Origin: an uncultured Clostridia bacterium
GTDB lineage: Bacteria; Bacillota; Clostridia; Oscillospirales; Ruminococcaceae
DNA length: 58,646 nucleotides
NCBI GenBank assembly: GCA_947629335.1
Contig: CANRDI010000012.1
Coordinates: 1 to 58,646 of the forward strand
Reading direction: 5' to 3'
This document shows positions 1 through 7,833 of the stretch, one piece after another. Position 1 is the stretch's first letter; each line of letters starts with the position of its first letter. The notes under the pieces were generated by a model. That model searched no databases and was not told where the DNA came from. It saw nothing but the letters and a program-made list of their open reading frames with translations. The translations under genes and the position numbers were made by a program.

Positions 1-180
1 CTTTCCTTCAAAAAACTTATGTGCCGCGCCTTGCGGCGCGGTTGGAGAGTGGATACGTTTTCCTCTACAGCACGTTATATAAGTTTTTTGAAAAGGAGTT
101 TGAGGGAAAACTTTTTTTCAAAAAAGTTTTCCCTCAATGGGGGCGCGGGGGGGGAAAACTTTTGTTTCCCCCCAAAACAG
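1..180. repeat. Hairpin-repeat module cluster (family A), left edge
   Basis: This stretch holds no convincing gene. It contains a GC hairpin (GCCGCGCC/GGCGCGG around 20-41), a long palindrome GAGGGAAAAC...GTTTTCCCTC around 111-155, and a G-run/C-run hairpin GGGGGGGAAAAC...GTTTCCCCCC around 150-174. The same modules recur at 3.87-4.88 kb and at 58.17-58.65 kb. A 69-codon open frame across it is made of repeat sequence and is not considered a gene. Confidence 0.75.
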
Positions 181-207
181 CAATGATTAAAAACCTTTCG
201 TCAGATA

Positions 208-236
208 TAGACAAAGCCTTATTTTTCTGATATAAT
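208..236 (+). promoter_or_regulatory. Sigma-A promoter of the permease gene
   Basis: TAGACA (208-213), a 17-base spacer and TATAAT (231-236) lie about 60 bases upstream of the permease start codon. The -10 box is a perfect match and the -35 box has one mismatch. It lies just outside the repeat cluster. Confidence 0.7.
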
Positions 237-297
237 ATAATTAGAAAAAATTTATCTCTTACAATTTATAAGTCAGAGGTCAGGATCGAGGATTTGT

Positions 298-1410
298 ATG
301 AAAAAGGTAAAAGATTTTTTAAAAGCCGAGACAGTGTTATGTATTGCGTTTGTTTTAGCGGTCGCGTCCATGTTTATAACGCCGCCGAGCGCAGAATATT
401 TCGGATATATCGACTATTCGGTCATTGCCGTACTGTTTTGCCTTATGGTCACGGTTCAGGGATTTGTTAAAACGGGACTTTTCGATTATATGTCGAAAAA
501 ACTGACGGGGCGGTTTAAAAGTTCAAGGGGTCTTTCGGCGGCGCTGGCACTATTGTGCTTTTTCAGTGCAATGCTGATAACAAATGATGTTGCGCTTCTG
601 ACATTTGTGCCGCTTACGCTGGCGCTGTTCAGCGGAAGAGAAAAGATACTTATACGGTGCATTATCCTTGAAACCGCAGCGGCAAATTTAGGCTCTATGA
701 CCACTCCAATCGGCAATCCGCAGAACCTTTGTATCTATACAAAATACACCTATTCGCTCGGCGATTTCTTTATGACAATGGTTCCTATCAGTCTTTTAAG
801 CCTTATCATCATAATGCTGTCGCTTATTTTTATCCCAAATGAAAATGTGACGCATGGCGAGGCAACCGCGAAATTTTCTCCGACTCGAAATTTCTTTTTG
901 TATGCGGTCATTTTTGCGGTGTGCGTCAGTTCTGTGGCAAGGTTTCTTGATTACAGGATCTGCCTTTTGATAACGCTTATCGCGGTTTTGATATTCGACA
1001 GTAAAATTCTTGCAAAGCCCGACTATTCGCTTTTAGCAACTTTCGTCTGTTTTTTCATTTTTGTAGGCAATGTTTCGGCAGTTCCTGCCGTAAAGGAATT
1101 TATAAGCGGAATACTTAGCGGGCGGGAAATGCTCGTTTCCTGCGGACTTTCGCAGATTATCAGCAACGTTCCTTGCGCAATTATGCTTTCGGGTGTTGTG
1201 GAGGCACAAAATGCTGACGCGCTGCTTATCGGAGTAAATATCGGCGGCATGGGAACGCTTATCGCCTCTTTGGCAAGTCTTATTTCATTTAAGCTCTATT
1301 CGCGCTCGGAAAAAGCCAAAAAGGGACGGTTCTTTGCAGAGTTTACGGTGTATAATTTTGCGTTCCTGGCGGTACTTATCGCGGCAGTATATTTACTGAA
1401 GCTCGTATGA
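298..1410 (+). CDS. ArsB/SLC13-type (citrate transporter-like) permease
   Basis: This predicted inner-membrane secondary transporter of the ion transporter superfamily has about ten hydrophobic segments over 370 residues. Family-type hairpin motifs are visible in both halves: TNDVALLTFVPL (95-106) followed by NLGSMTTPIGNPQNL (130-144), and SQIISNVPCAIML (285-297). Such Asn/Thr/Pro-rich re-entrant loops bind anion and sodium in SLC13 and ArsB-like proteins. The substrate cannot be told from sequence; a dicarboxylate, citrate, arsenite or other anion are all possible. No arsR or arsC lies nearby. The ATG is preceded by GAGGA and a good promoter at 208-236. The gene is monocistronic and ends at a hairpin shared with the convergent XRE gene. 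At 370 residues it is shorter than the usual 420-450. Confidence 0.8.
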   Translation: MKKVKDFLKAETVLCIAFVLAVASMFITPPSAEYFGYIDYSVIAVLFCLMVTVQGFVKTGLFDYMSKKLTGRFKSSRGLSAALALLCFFSAMLITNDVALLTFVPLTLALFSGREKILIRCIILETAAANLGSMTTPIGNPQNLCIYTKYTYSLGDFFMTMVPISLLSLIIIMLSLIFIPNENVTHGEATAKFSPTRNFFLYAVIFAVCVSSVARFLDYRICLLITLIAVLIFDSKILAKPDYSLLATFVCFFIFVGNVSAVPAVKEFISGILSGREMLVSCGLSQIISNVPCAIMLSGVVEAQNADALLIGVNIGGMGTLIASLASLISFKLYSRSEKAKKGRFFAEFTVYNFAFLAVLIAAVYLLKLV

Positions 1411-1423
1411 TAAATTGATAATA

Positions 1424-1462
1424 AAAACAGGTGCGCGCCGTTTTGCTCCGCACCTGTTTTAT
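1424..1462. terminator. Bidirectional intrinsic terminator
   Basis: AAAACAGGTGCG (1424-1435) pairs perfectly with CGCACCTGTTTT (1449-1460) over a 13-base loop. A-run and T-run flanks let it serve both the + strand permease and the convergent - strand XRE gene. Confidence 0.85.
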
Positions 1463-1495
1463 TATCAGACCTCGTGCTGTCAAGAAAGCCTGATA

Positions 1496-2005
1496 TTATG
1501 CCCTTTTTTTTGTTAAGACTATTCCTAAAACACAGCCTGTTAAAATAAATGGCGTTAATCTTACAAAAAGCCATTCAAAGCAGTGATAGACTGTTCCGAG
1601 AACAGCGGTTTCAGGGTCGCTGAAATCCCATTTCAAGTAAGGACTGTTCGTGAATATCATAAACGTCCAAATAACTGCCGTAAGGACTAAACATAAGATA
1701 AACATCAGACTTAAAACTTTTCTCCGAAATGTTTTTCTCTTGGCAAGCTCTGAGTTTAGGATTTCAAGTTTTTCGGAAATGTTCTCAAATTCATTTGCTT
1801 CCTGTTCGGTAACTGTTTCTCCGAGCAGAGTACTTACAGGAGTTTCAAGCACTTCCGAAATTGCCGTCAGCATATCGGCATCGGGAACGGATAAACCCTG
1901 TTCCCATTTTGAGATAGTTTGTCTTACGACGTGCAGCTTTGAGGCAAGTTCTTCCTGAGAAAACCCTTTGGATATTCTGATAGCTTTTATGTTTTCATTA
2001 AGCAT
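1496..2005 (-). CDS. XRE-family HTH regulator with two C-terminal membrane segments
   Basis: Residues 5-60 are a Cro/C1-type helix-turn-helix with the usual signature (SQEELASKLHVVRQTISKWE). A helical linker (65-95) follows, then two hydrophobic segments, about 97-118 and 148-164, so the DNA-binding domain is probably tethered to the cytoplasmic face of the membrane. Membrane-bound XRE regulators of this shape are common in Clostridia, often near transporters. The ATG is well placed behind AAAGGAGGTG. Upstream is an extended -10 promoter whose -35 box lies inside a 15-bp palindrome, which fits autoregulation. The convergent neighbour is a permease; a regulatory link with it is only a guess. 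The ligand and targets are unknown. Confidence 0.85.
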   Translation of the reverse strand: MLNENIKAIRISKGFSQEELASKLHVVRQTISKWEQGLSVPDADMLTAISEVLETPVSTLLGETVTEQEANEFENISEKLEILNSELAKRKTFRRKVLSLMFILCLVLTAVIWTFMIFTNSPYLKWDFSDPETAVLGTVYHCFEWLFVRLTPFILTGCVLGIVLTKKRA

Positions 2006-2028
2006 AAGCGCACCTCCTTTCTGCTTAT

Positions 2029-2062
2029 ACTATAGCATAAAAGCTCTGTTGCTACAAGCAAC
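2029..2062 (-). promoter_or_regulatory. XRE promoter with overlapping palindromic operator candidate
   Basis: Read on the - strand: TTGTAG (2057-2052), a 17-base spacer, then TG-C-TATAGT with the -10 at 2034-2029 (an extended -10). The -35 box is embedded in the inverted repeat GTTGCT-TGT-AGCAAC (2048-2062). A repressor bound there would block polymerase. That the neighbouring XRE protein binds it is an inference. Confidence 0.55.
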
Positions 2063-2228
2063 GTAAATTAACATTTTGATTTTTTGACATTTTCGGTCGG
2101 AAAATATCCTTTTACCTATGACAAAGCTCCGAAATTTTTTTAAGGCAGGATAGAGCTTTCGGTAAAAGGACACGTCCGAATGAGTTTGGTCAAAGCCGTT
2201 TTGGCATATCGGTTTTTACCAAAAAACA

Positions 2229-2395
2229 ATTCGGGCTGTCGATAAAGTTCCATCTGCGTTAGCATTATCCGCCGCAGGCGGATAATGCGGCGGCTTAATG
2301 CAATAGCCACAAAGGTTAGTCGCATTGCCGTTTCAGCGTTTTGCGCGAAGCACATAATGCGTGCAATACCTGAACTTTCTCAACAGCCTGAGTTT
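2229..2395. repeat. MITE-like intergenic repeat, family B copy 1
   Basis: An element of about 165 bp begins with GGGCTGTCGATAAAG and ends with CTCAACAGCCTGAG, which are imperfect terminal inverted repeats. Inside is a strong hairpin, TTATCCGCC-GCA-GGCGGATAA (about 2265-2286), followed by GCGGCGGCTTAATGCAATAGCC. It is closely related to the copy at 16,456-16,620. No open frame or transposase is present. The rest of the 2,063-2,431 gap shows nothing else clear. Confidence 0.7.
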
Positions 2396-2431
2396 TAATT
2401 TTTTATGCAATCCGAATAATTTACCGTGACA

Positions 2432-3787
2432 TTAATTTTCGTCGGGTGCGGTTTCTTTCACTGAAATGTCAAGCCGAATGTCCGAAACTCCGCTTTCTTG
2501 CGCAACAAAATTGCGGATAACCTGCTGTTCGGGGTCGGAAAATTCTCTGCTTGAAACTCCCGAAAACAGCACATATTTTCCGTTTTCGCCGTACATTACT
2601 CCACAGCGTATTTCTTCAAGGTCTGTGAAAATTCCCGCCGCTTTTTGGGTTATCGCCGAGCAGTCCACAATGTTTCCGAGATCTTTTGAAAGCTCGGCAT
2701 TTTTCTCCTTTTCCGCGTCAAGCTGGGCTTGAAGGTCGCGTATGGTGTTCTCTTGAACGGCTATGGTAACTTTGTCGCTGTCGGCGTCGGTTTCGAGGCT
2801 TTTGTTCTGAGTGACTTGAAGCGAAAAACCGCCGAGGTCGTATTCGCCGAGCTTGCTTTCAAGCTCGGATATTTTTTCGTCCGAAACAGGTATCCCGACC
2901 AGCGACACGGAGATTTTTTTGTCAACATAATCGACGTTGCTCTGGACAAGTTGGGTATCGCTGAACACAAATTCCTTTTTCAGATAGTCGCCTGCGTTTT
3001 TTTCAAGCACGGATTTGTAGACGGTAAGTCCCGCGAAAAGTGCGCTCGGAACGACTGTGATTATAACTGCCGCAGTAATTGCGCGGCGTATTCTTTTTTC
3101 TTTTTTTGCGTCAAGCTCGGTGTGTGCGGGAACTCTCAAAAGTTTTGTCACAAAAAATGCCGACAGCGCAATGAAAAGCATATTTATCAAAAACAAATAA
3201 GACGCGCCGAGAATAAAGCTGAGCTGTGCCGTGGCAATTCCATAGCCGACCGTGCAGATAGGCGGCATAAGCGCGGTTGCGATAGCTACGCCGGGGATAA
3301 CGTTGCTGGTTTTCTTGCGGGTGTTTCCGATGCTTCCTGCAATGCCGCCGAAAAGCGCTATCAAAACGTCCCAAAGCGTGGGGCTTGTGCGGGCTATCAT
3401 TTCGCTTGTGGCTGTATGAAGCGGCGACAGCAGGAAATAGACTGTTGAAGTTATAAGGCTTATCACAACCTGTGTAGCAAAGCGCGAAGCAGCATGCTTT
3501 AACATTGAAATGTCGCGTATAGCAAGCGAATATCCCATTGTTAATATACCGCTCATAAGCGGCGAGATAAGCATTGCACCGATAATAACGGCGGTTGAGT
3601 TTACGTTTAGTCCGATAGACGCGATAAGTATTGCCATCATCAGTATCCACATATTCGCCCCGTGGATAATGGTGTTTTCCTCCATCATATCGTGAAGCTC
3701 GTCATAGCTGAGCATATTGCTTCGCATATCGAGGAGCTTTCTGAAATAATCTTTCACACTATGGCTGTTTTTTACCTCTGTTTTCAT
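2432..3787 (-). CDS. DUF389-family membrane protein
   Basis: The N-terminal half holds the conserved DUF389 block (ANMWILMMAILIASIGLNVN, then STAVIIGAMLISPLMSGILT) and about five to six membrane helices. The C-terminal half (about residues 260-451) is soluble, with a coiled-coil-like Glu/Lys stretch. The biochemical role of DUF389 (TIGR00341) proteins is not established. An upstream TTG at 3808 is possible in frame. The ATG at 3787 is preferred because AGAGG sits nine bases before it and because the promoter would start RNA near 3807, leaving no room for a TTG start. Monocistronic. Downstream lies repeat copy B1. Confidence 0.85.
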   Translation of the reverse strand: MKTEVKNSHSVKDYFRKLLDMRSNMLSYDELHDMMEENTIIHGANMWILMMAILIASIGLNVNSTAVIIGAMLISPLMSGILTMGYSLAIRDISMLKHAASRFATQVVISLITSTVYFLLSPLHTATSEMIARTSPTLWDVLIALFGGIAGSIGNTRKKTSNVIPGVAIATALMPPICTVGYGIATAQLSFILGASYLFLINMLFIALSAFFVTKLLRVPAHTELDAKKEKRIRRAITAAVIITVVPSALFAGLTVYKSVLEKNAGDYLKKEFVFSDTQLVQSNVDYVDKKISVSLVGIPVSDEKISELESKLGEYDLGGFSLQVTQNKSLETDADSDKVTIAVQENTIRDLQAQLDAEKEKNAELSKDLGNIVDCSAITQKAAGIFTDLEEIRCGVMYGENGKYVLFSGVSSREFSDPEQQVIRNFVAQESGVSDIRLDISVKETAPDEN

Positions 3788-3813
3788 TTTAACCAACCTC
3801 TTTTCCAAAAAGC

Positions 3814-3842
3814 ATTATACACCTATTCGGGGGAATTGTCAA
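3814..3842 (-). promoter_or_regulatory. Sigma-A promoter of the DUF389 gene
   Basis: On the - strand: TTGACA (3842-3837), 17 bases, TATAAT (3819-3814). Both boxes match consensus exactly. The predicted start near 3807 gives a 5' leader of about 20 bases. Confidence 0.85.
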
Positions 3843-3871
3843 GGGGAGTTTTGAACAAAGGGGAATAACGT

Positions 3872-4195
3872 TTCATCTTTCGTACCGCGCCGTAAGGCGC
3901 GGTATAAAAGTTTTTTGAAAAGGAAGACCAGAGGGAAAAACTTTTTTTCAAAAAAGTTTTTCCCTCTGGTCGCGGCGAAGCCGCGAAACTTGCGCAAGCA
4001 AAGCGCTAAAGGGTGTGGGGAAAACAAGAGTTTTCCCCACATTGAGATTTTCAAAATGAAATTTTGAAAATCTCAATCCGCTGGAGGGGGAGCGGGGGAA
4101 CCGGCAGGTTCCCTCCGCGGTTTGGTTCTTCCACAGTAATAAACAGAAGAACCACAAAACGGGTGCGTGCGTTTGAAGCAAAGAAACGAAATAAA
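3872..4195 (+). repeat. Family A hairpin mosaic, left locus
   Basis: A chain of hairpins runs nearly without gaps: ACCGCGCC/GGCGCGGT (about 3885-3903), GAGGGAAAAAC...GTTTTTCCCTC (about 3932-3968), TCGCGGC-GAA-GCCGCGA (about 3969-3985), GTGGGGAAAAC...GTTTTCCCCAC (about 4015-4040), TTGAGATTTTCAAAA...TTTTGAAAATCTCAA (about 4042-4077), a GGAACC-GGCA-GGTTCC hairpin (about 4097-4112), and GGTTCTTC (4124-4131) with GAAGAACC (4146-4153). The reverse complement of almost the same chain lies at 58,340-58,646. No protein-coding signal was accepted. Confidence 0.85.
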
Positions 4196-4261
4196 AATGT
4201 GAATTTCTTTCGGCAATGCACCTATAAATCAAAACAAGTTAATAAAGGAAAAACAACGTTT

Positions 4262-4528
4262 CCGCTCTCCGACCGCCGCGCAAGTGGCGGGACGAAAGTT
4301 TTTTGAAATTTTTTGGGGGAAAACTTTTGAAAAAGTTTTCCCCCAAGCCCCCTTTCAAAACTTTTATGTAACTTGTTGTGAGGGAAAAGTGCTTCCGCTC
4401 TCCGACCGCGCCGTAAGGCGCGGTACGAAAGTTTTTGCGAATTGTTTTGGGGGAAAACTTTTGAAAAAGTTTTCCCCCAAACCCCTTTTCAAAACTTTTA
4501 TGTAACTTGCTGTAATGGAAAAGTGCTT
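4262..4528 (+). repeat. Tandem pair of 133/134-bp family A units
   Basis: Unit 1 (4262-4394) and unit 2 (4395-4528) are direct repeats. Each begins CCGCTCTCCGACCGC, carries a GC-rich hairpin and then a perfect 15-bp stem, TTGGGGGAAAACTTT/AAAGTTTTCCCCCAA, with a TGAA loop, and ends with a CAAAACTTTTATGTAACTTG-type sequence and GGAAAAGTGCTT. A truncated third unit starts at 4529. The same units occur inverted at 58,165-58,345. Confidence 0.85.
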
Positions 4529-4880
4529 CTGCTCTCCGACCGCGCCGCACGGCGCGTCCGCTCGGAGCGCATGCGGGGCGGGGAAGATGGCTGCGGGTGC
4601 GTGTGTTTGAACCAAAGCAACGTAAAGTAAAATGTTAAAAGTGCAGGTTTTTTTAGGTTTGTTTTTTCCACAGTATAAAGTAAACGGAAAATGAAACGGG
4701 CGCGTGCATATGAACCAAAACAATAAATAAAATAGCAAAAATCGCAAGATTATCAATGTAAAAAACCGCAAGGGAGAAAACCTTTTAAAAAAGGTTTTCT
4801 CCCTTGAACCCTCTTTCCAAAACTTTTATGTGCCGCGCCTTGCGGCACGGTCGGAAAGCGGAAACGTTATCTCTCAACAA
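4529..4880 (+). repeat. Family A remnants downstream of xylB
   Basis: This holds a partial unit start (4529-4570), two copies of a GGGYGCGTGYRTWTGAA-type tail (about 4596 and 4699), a third copy of the CCACAGT hairpin with TTTTCC (4664-4669) and GGAAAA (4686-4691), then AGGGAGAAAACC...GGTTTTCTCCCT (about 4770-4804) and a GCCGCGCC/GGCACGG hairpin (about 4831-4850). The GGTTTTCTCCCT hairpin may also end transcription from xylB. No gene is supported between 3,843 and 4,889. Confidence 0.75.
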
Positions 4881-4889
4881 CACCGCATA

Positions 4890-6407
4890 TTAAATCTCGG
4901 AAAGCTCCGAAAACTGCTCTTTGAGCACAGGATAGAGCTTTCGGTAAATTGCGTAATATTTATCGTACTGTGCCGAGTTCTTACTGTCGGGAACGCAGCT
5001 TTCCTTTGTCTTTACTATTGCTTTGCAGGCTTCGGAAACTGAGCTGTAAGCACCCGTTCCGACCATTGCGAGAATTGCCGCGCCAAGAGCAGGTCCTTCT
5101 TTCGACTTCGTGATTGATATAGGGCAATTGTACAAATCCGCGAGCATACTTCTCCATAGCGGAGAATTTCCTCCTCCTCCGCAAACCGTCATTTCCCCGA
5201 CTTCAACACCCATTTCGCGGAAGATTTCAAGACAATCCCTGAGCGAATATGAAACTCCCTCCATAACTGCGCGTATCAGGTCGCGCTTTTCGTGCATTGC
5301 CGAAAGTCCGAAGAAAACGCCTCTGGCGTTTGGGTCAAGGTGGGGCGTGCGTTCGCCCATAAGATACGGCAGGTAGATAAGGCGGTTTGCTCCGATAGGT
5401 GATTTTTCCGCTTCTTTGTCCATTAAATAATACTCGTCAACGCCCATATTTTTCGCGGTCAGCTTTTCGGCTTCGCAAAAATTGTCACGAAACCATTTGA
5501 GCGACAGCCCCGCGCCTTGAGTTACTCCCATGATATGCCAGCAGTTCGGAACTGCACAGCAGAATGTGTGAACTCTGCCTTTCGGATCAATCGACAGCTT
5601 TGATGTATGTGCGTATACTACGCCGCTCGTACCTATTGTTGTAAACGCTTTTCCGTTTTCAACTGTTCCCGTTCCAACGGCTGCCGCGGCATTGTCGCCC
5701 GCTCCACCGACTACGGGAGTTCCCGCGTTCAGTCCTGTCCTTTCGGCAATTTCCTTTGTGACAAATCCCGTTATTTCGGGAGATTCATAGACCTTTCCGA
5801 GAAGCGTTTTGTCTATTTCCAGTTTATCAAGCACTTCCTCTGACCATCTACGCTTGGGAACATCAAGAAGCTGCATACCTGAAGCGTCCGAAACCTCCGT
5901 CGCAAATTCTCCCGTGAGAACATAGCGGATATAATCTTTCGGCAGCAGTATATGCGCGCATTTTTGGTAATTTTCGGGTTCATTTTTTCTGACCCAAAGT
6001 ATTTTCGACGCAGTAAAACCCGTGAGCGCGGGGTTTGCGGTTATCGTAACAAGACGCTCGGCGCCGACGCGCTCTGTAATTTCGTTACATTCGTTTGCTG
6101 TGCGCTGGTCGCACCAGATGATAGCGGGACGTATCACATTGCATTCTTTGTCGAGCATGACCAGCCCATGCATTTGCCCCGAAAGTCCTATTCCTTTTAC
6201 CTGTTCTTTTGGAACGCCGCTTTTGCTCATAACGTCCGATACCGTGTCAATGACCGCATTTGCCCAGTCTTTCGGATCTTGCTCCGCATAGCCGTTCTGC
6301 GGATGATAAAGCGGATATTCCTTCGCGCTGTGAGCAATAACAGCGCCGCTTATATCAAACAGAACAGTTTTTGTTCCGCTTGTGCCTATGTCAATGCCGA
6401 GATACAT
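4890..6407 (-). CDS. xylB: Xylulokinase
   Basis: This cytoplasmic FGGY-family sugar kinase phosphorylates D-xylulose with ATP to xylulose-5-phosphate for the pentose phosphate pathway. At 505 residues it has the normal length. Visible motifs are GIDIGTSGTK (4-13, ATP phosphate binding), GQMHGLV (77-83, the xylulokinase substrate loop), and GGAGDN (234-239), whose Asp238 is the expected catalytic base. A late Gly-rich segment, CGGGGNSPLW, belongs to the second actin-like lobe. The ATG follows CGGAGGAA. It starts only 11 bases after the xylA stop, so the two form one transcript in the order xylA-xylB. No XylR-type regulator is adjacent. Confidence 0.97.
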   Translation of the reverse strand: MYLGIDIGTSGTKTVLFDISGAVIAHSAKEYPLYHPQNGYAEQDPKDWANAVIDTVSDVMSKSGVPKEQVKGIGLSGQMHGLVMLDKECNVIRPAIIWCDQRTANECNEITERVGAERLVTITANPALTGFTASKILWVRKNEPENYQKCAHILLPKDYIRYVLTGEFATEVSDASGMQLLDVPKRRWSEEVLDKLEIDKTLLGKVYESPEITGFVTKEIAERTGLNAGTPVVGGAGDNAAAAVGTGTVENGKAFTTIGTSGVVYAHTSKLSIDPKGRVHTFCCAVPNCWHIMGVTQGAGLSLKWFRDNFCEAEKLTAKNMGVDEYYLMDKEAEKSPIGANRLIYLPYLMGERTPHLDPNARGVFFGLSAMHEKRDLIRAVMEGVSYSLRDCLEIFREMGVEVGEMTVCGGGGNSPLWRSMLADLYNCPISITKSKEGPALGAAILAMVGTGAYSSVSEACKAIVKTKESCVPDSKNSAQYDKYYAIYRKLYPVLKEQFSELSEI

Positions 6408-6418
6408 AAGTTCCTCCG

Positions 6419-7744
6419 TCAGATATTCATAATAACATTGTTTAAGATAGCCTCAAGCATTTCCTGTCTGCCGCTCGAAAGAGAATTTGTAACTTCTCCT
6501 TTTTCGAGCGCGTATTTTTCGAGAACTTCAAAATCAGCCTTTCCGTCGATTATGTCCTTTCCAATTCCCGTTTCCCAGCTTGAATAGCGCTCTTTTACAA
6601 ACTCGTCTATCCTGCCGTCGGCAATAAGCGCCCGCGCCGCCATAAATCCGAGCGCAAATGTGTCCATACCCGCGATATAGCTGTAGAAAATATCCTCGTG
6701 AGTAAAACTTCCGCGGCGCGCCTTTGCGTCGAAGTTAAGCCCGCCGTTTGTAAAGCCGCCCGCTTTTATTACTTCGTACATACAAAGCGCCGCGTCATAG
6801 ATATTTGTCGGGAACTGGTCTGTATCCCAGCCTAAAAGCGTATCGCCCTGATTTGCGTCTATCGAGCCGAATTTTCCGTTTTCGCGCGCTACTCTTAATT
6901 CATGCTGGAAAGTATGCTGTGCAAGCGTCGCGTGGTTGGCTTCGATATTAAGTTTGAAATCATCCGTAAGACCGTATTTTTCCAGAAACCCCAAAACTGT
7001 CGCAGCGTCGAAATCATACTGATGTTTAGTAGGCTCTTTCGGTTTTGGTTCAATATAAAAATCGCCGTCAAATCCCTTTTCGCGCGCGTATTTTACCGCC
7101 ATTTTCAAAAGCCGCGCCATATTGTCCTGTTCAAGAGCGTAGTTTGTATTCAAAAGAGTTTCATATCCCTCTCTGCCGCCCCAGAAAACATAACCCTTTC
7201 CGCCAAGCCGTATTGTTATATCAATAGCCTTTTTTATCTGCGCAGCAGCAAACGCAAAAACGTCCGCCGAGGGAGAAGTTCCCGCGCCGTGCATATAGCG
7301 GGGATGATCGAAAGCCTTTGCCGTTCCCCAGAGAAGTTTTTTTGACGGATGAGCTTTCATTGTCTCAAAAAGATAGTCGACTACATCATCGAGCTTTGCG
7401 TTTGTTTCGGAAAGCGTTCCGTATTCGGGCGAGAGATTGCGGTCGTGAAAACAGAAATAATCGACCGAAAGTTTTTCCATAAGCTCGAATGCCGCGTCAA
7501 CTTTTGCTCTTGCGCGCGCTTCGGGGCTTTGTTCTCCCCATGTTTTATCAGCAGTTCCAACGCCGAACATATCTGTGCCGTCGCCGCCCATAGTGTGCCA
7601 CCAGCTAAGCGCAAATTTCAGATGTTCCCGCATTTTCTTTCCGTCGATTACCATGTCTGGGTCGTAATACTTGAACGCAAGCGGATTTTTCGACTGTTTG
7701 CCCTCAAAAGGGATCTTACCGATGTTTGGGAAAAAATTGCTCAT
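6419..7744 (-). CDS. xylA: Xylose isomerase
   Basis: The enzyme interconverts D-xylose and D-xylulose in the cytoplasm and needs two divalent metal ions. The 441-residue TIM barrel is the class II form. Catalytic His100 lies in FCFHDRNL. Metal ligands are visible as Glu232 and Lys234 (EPKPKEP), Glu268 and His271 (IEANHATL), Asp296 (SIDANQGD), Asp307 and Asp309 (GWDTDQ). An in-frame start at 7771 is possible, but the ATG at 7744 has AAGGAGG eight bases upstream and is preferred. The only upstream hairpin, AAGCC-GGCTT in the 90-base gap after the ABC gene, is weak, so read-through from that gene is possible. I saw no clear promoter or catabolite-repression site. Confidence 0.97.
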   Translation of the reverse strand: MSNFFPNIGKIPFEGKQSKNPLAFKYYDPDMVIDGKKMREHLKFALSWWHTMGGDGTDMFGVGTADKTWGEQSPEARARAKVDAAFELMEKLSVDYFCFHDRNLSPEYGTLSETNAKLDDVVDYLFETMKAHPSKKLLWGTAKAFDHPRYMHGAGTSPSADVFAFAAAQIKKAIDITIRLGGKGYVFWGGREGYETLLNTNYALEQDNMARLLKMAVKYAREKGFDGDFYIEPKPKEPTKHQYDFDAATVLGFLEKYGLTDDFKLNIEANHATLAQHTFQHELRVARENGKFGSIDANQGDTLLGWDTDQFPTNIYDAALCMYEVIKAGGFTNGGLNFDAKARRGSFTHEDIFYSYIAGMDTFALGFMAARALIADGRIDEFVKERYSSWETGIGKDIIDGKADFEVLEKYALEKGEVTNSLSSGRQEMLEAILNNVIMNI

Positions 7745-7833
7745 AAAAATAACCTCCTTATAGATTGCCAAGCCAAAAAAACGGCTTGTAATTCATAACT
7801 TACTGTTCAGCGCAATTACTCAAGGCTTACGCT

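Noticed and set aside
2229-2395. Insertion sequence with transposase
   Set aside because: The elements are too short to encode a transposase and no transposase-like frame exists anywhere in the window.
3111-3650. A 179-codon frame inside the DUF389 gene, same strand, other frame
   Set aside because: Tyr/Arg/His/Cys-rich composition is typical of a shifted frame; DUF389 motifs are in the chosen frame.
4262-4528. CRISPR array
   Set aside because: Only two units of about 133 bp without regular short repeats and unique spacers; no cas genes in the window.
5952-6587. A 211-codon frame opposite xylB and the end of xylA
   Set aside because: It is antisense to two certain genes and shows no protein-family features.
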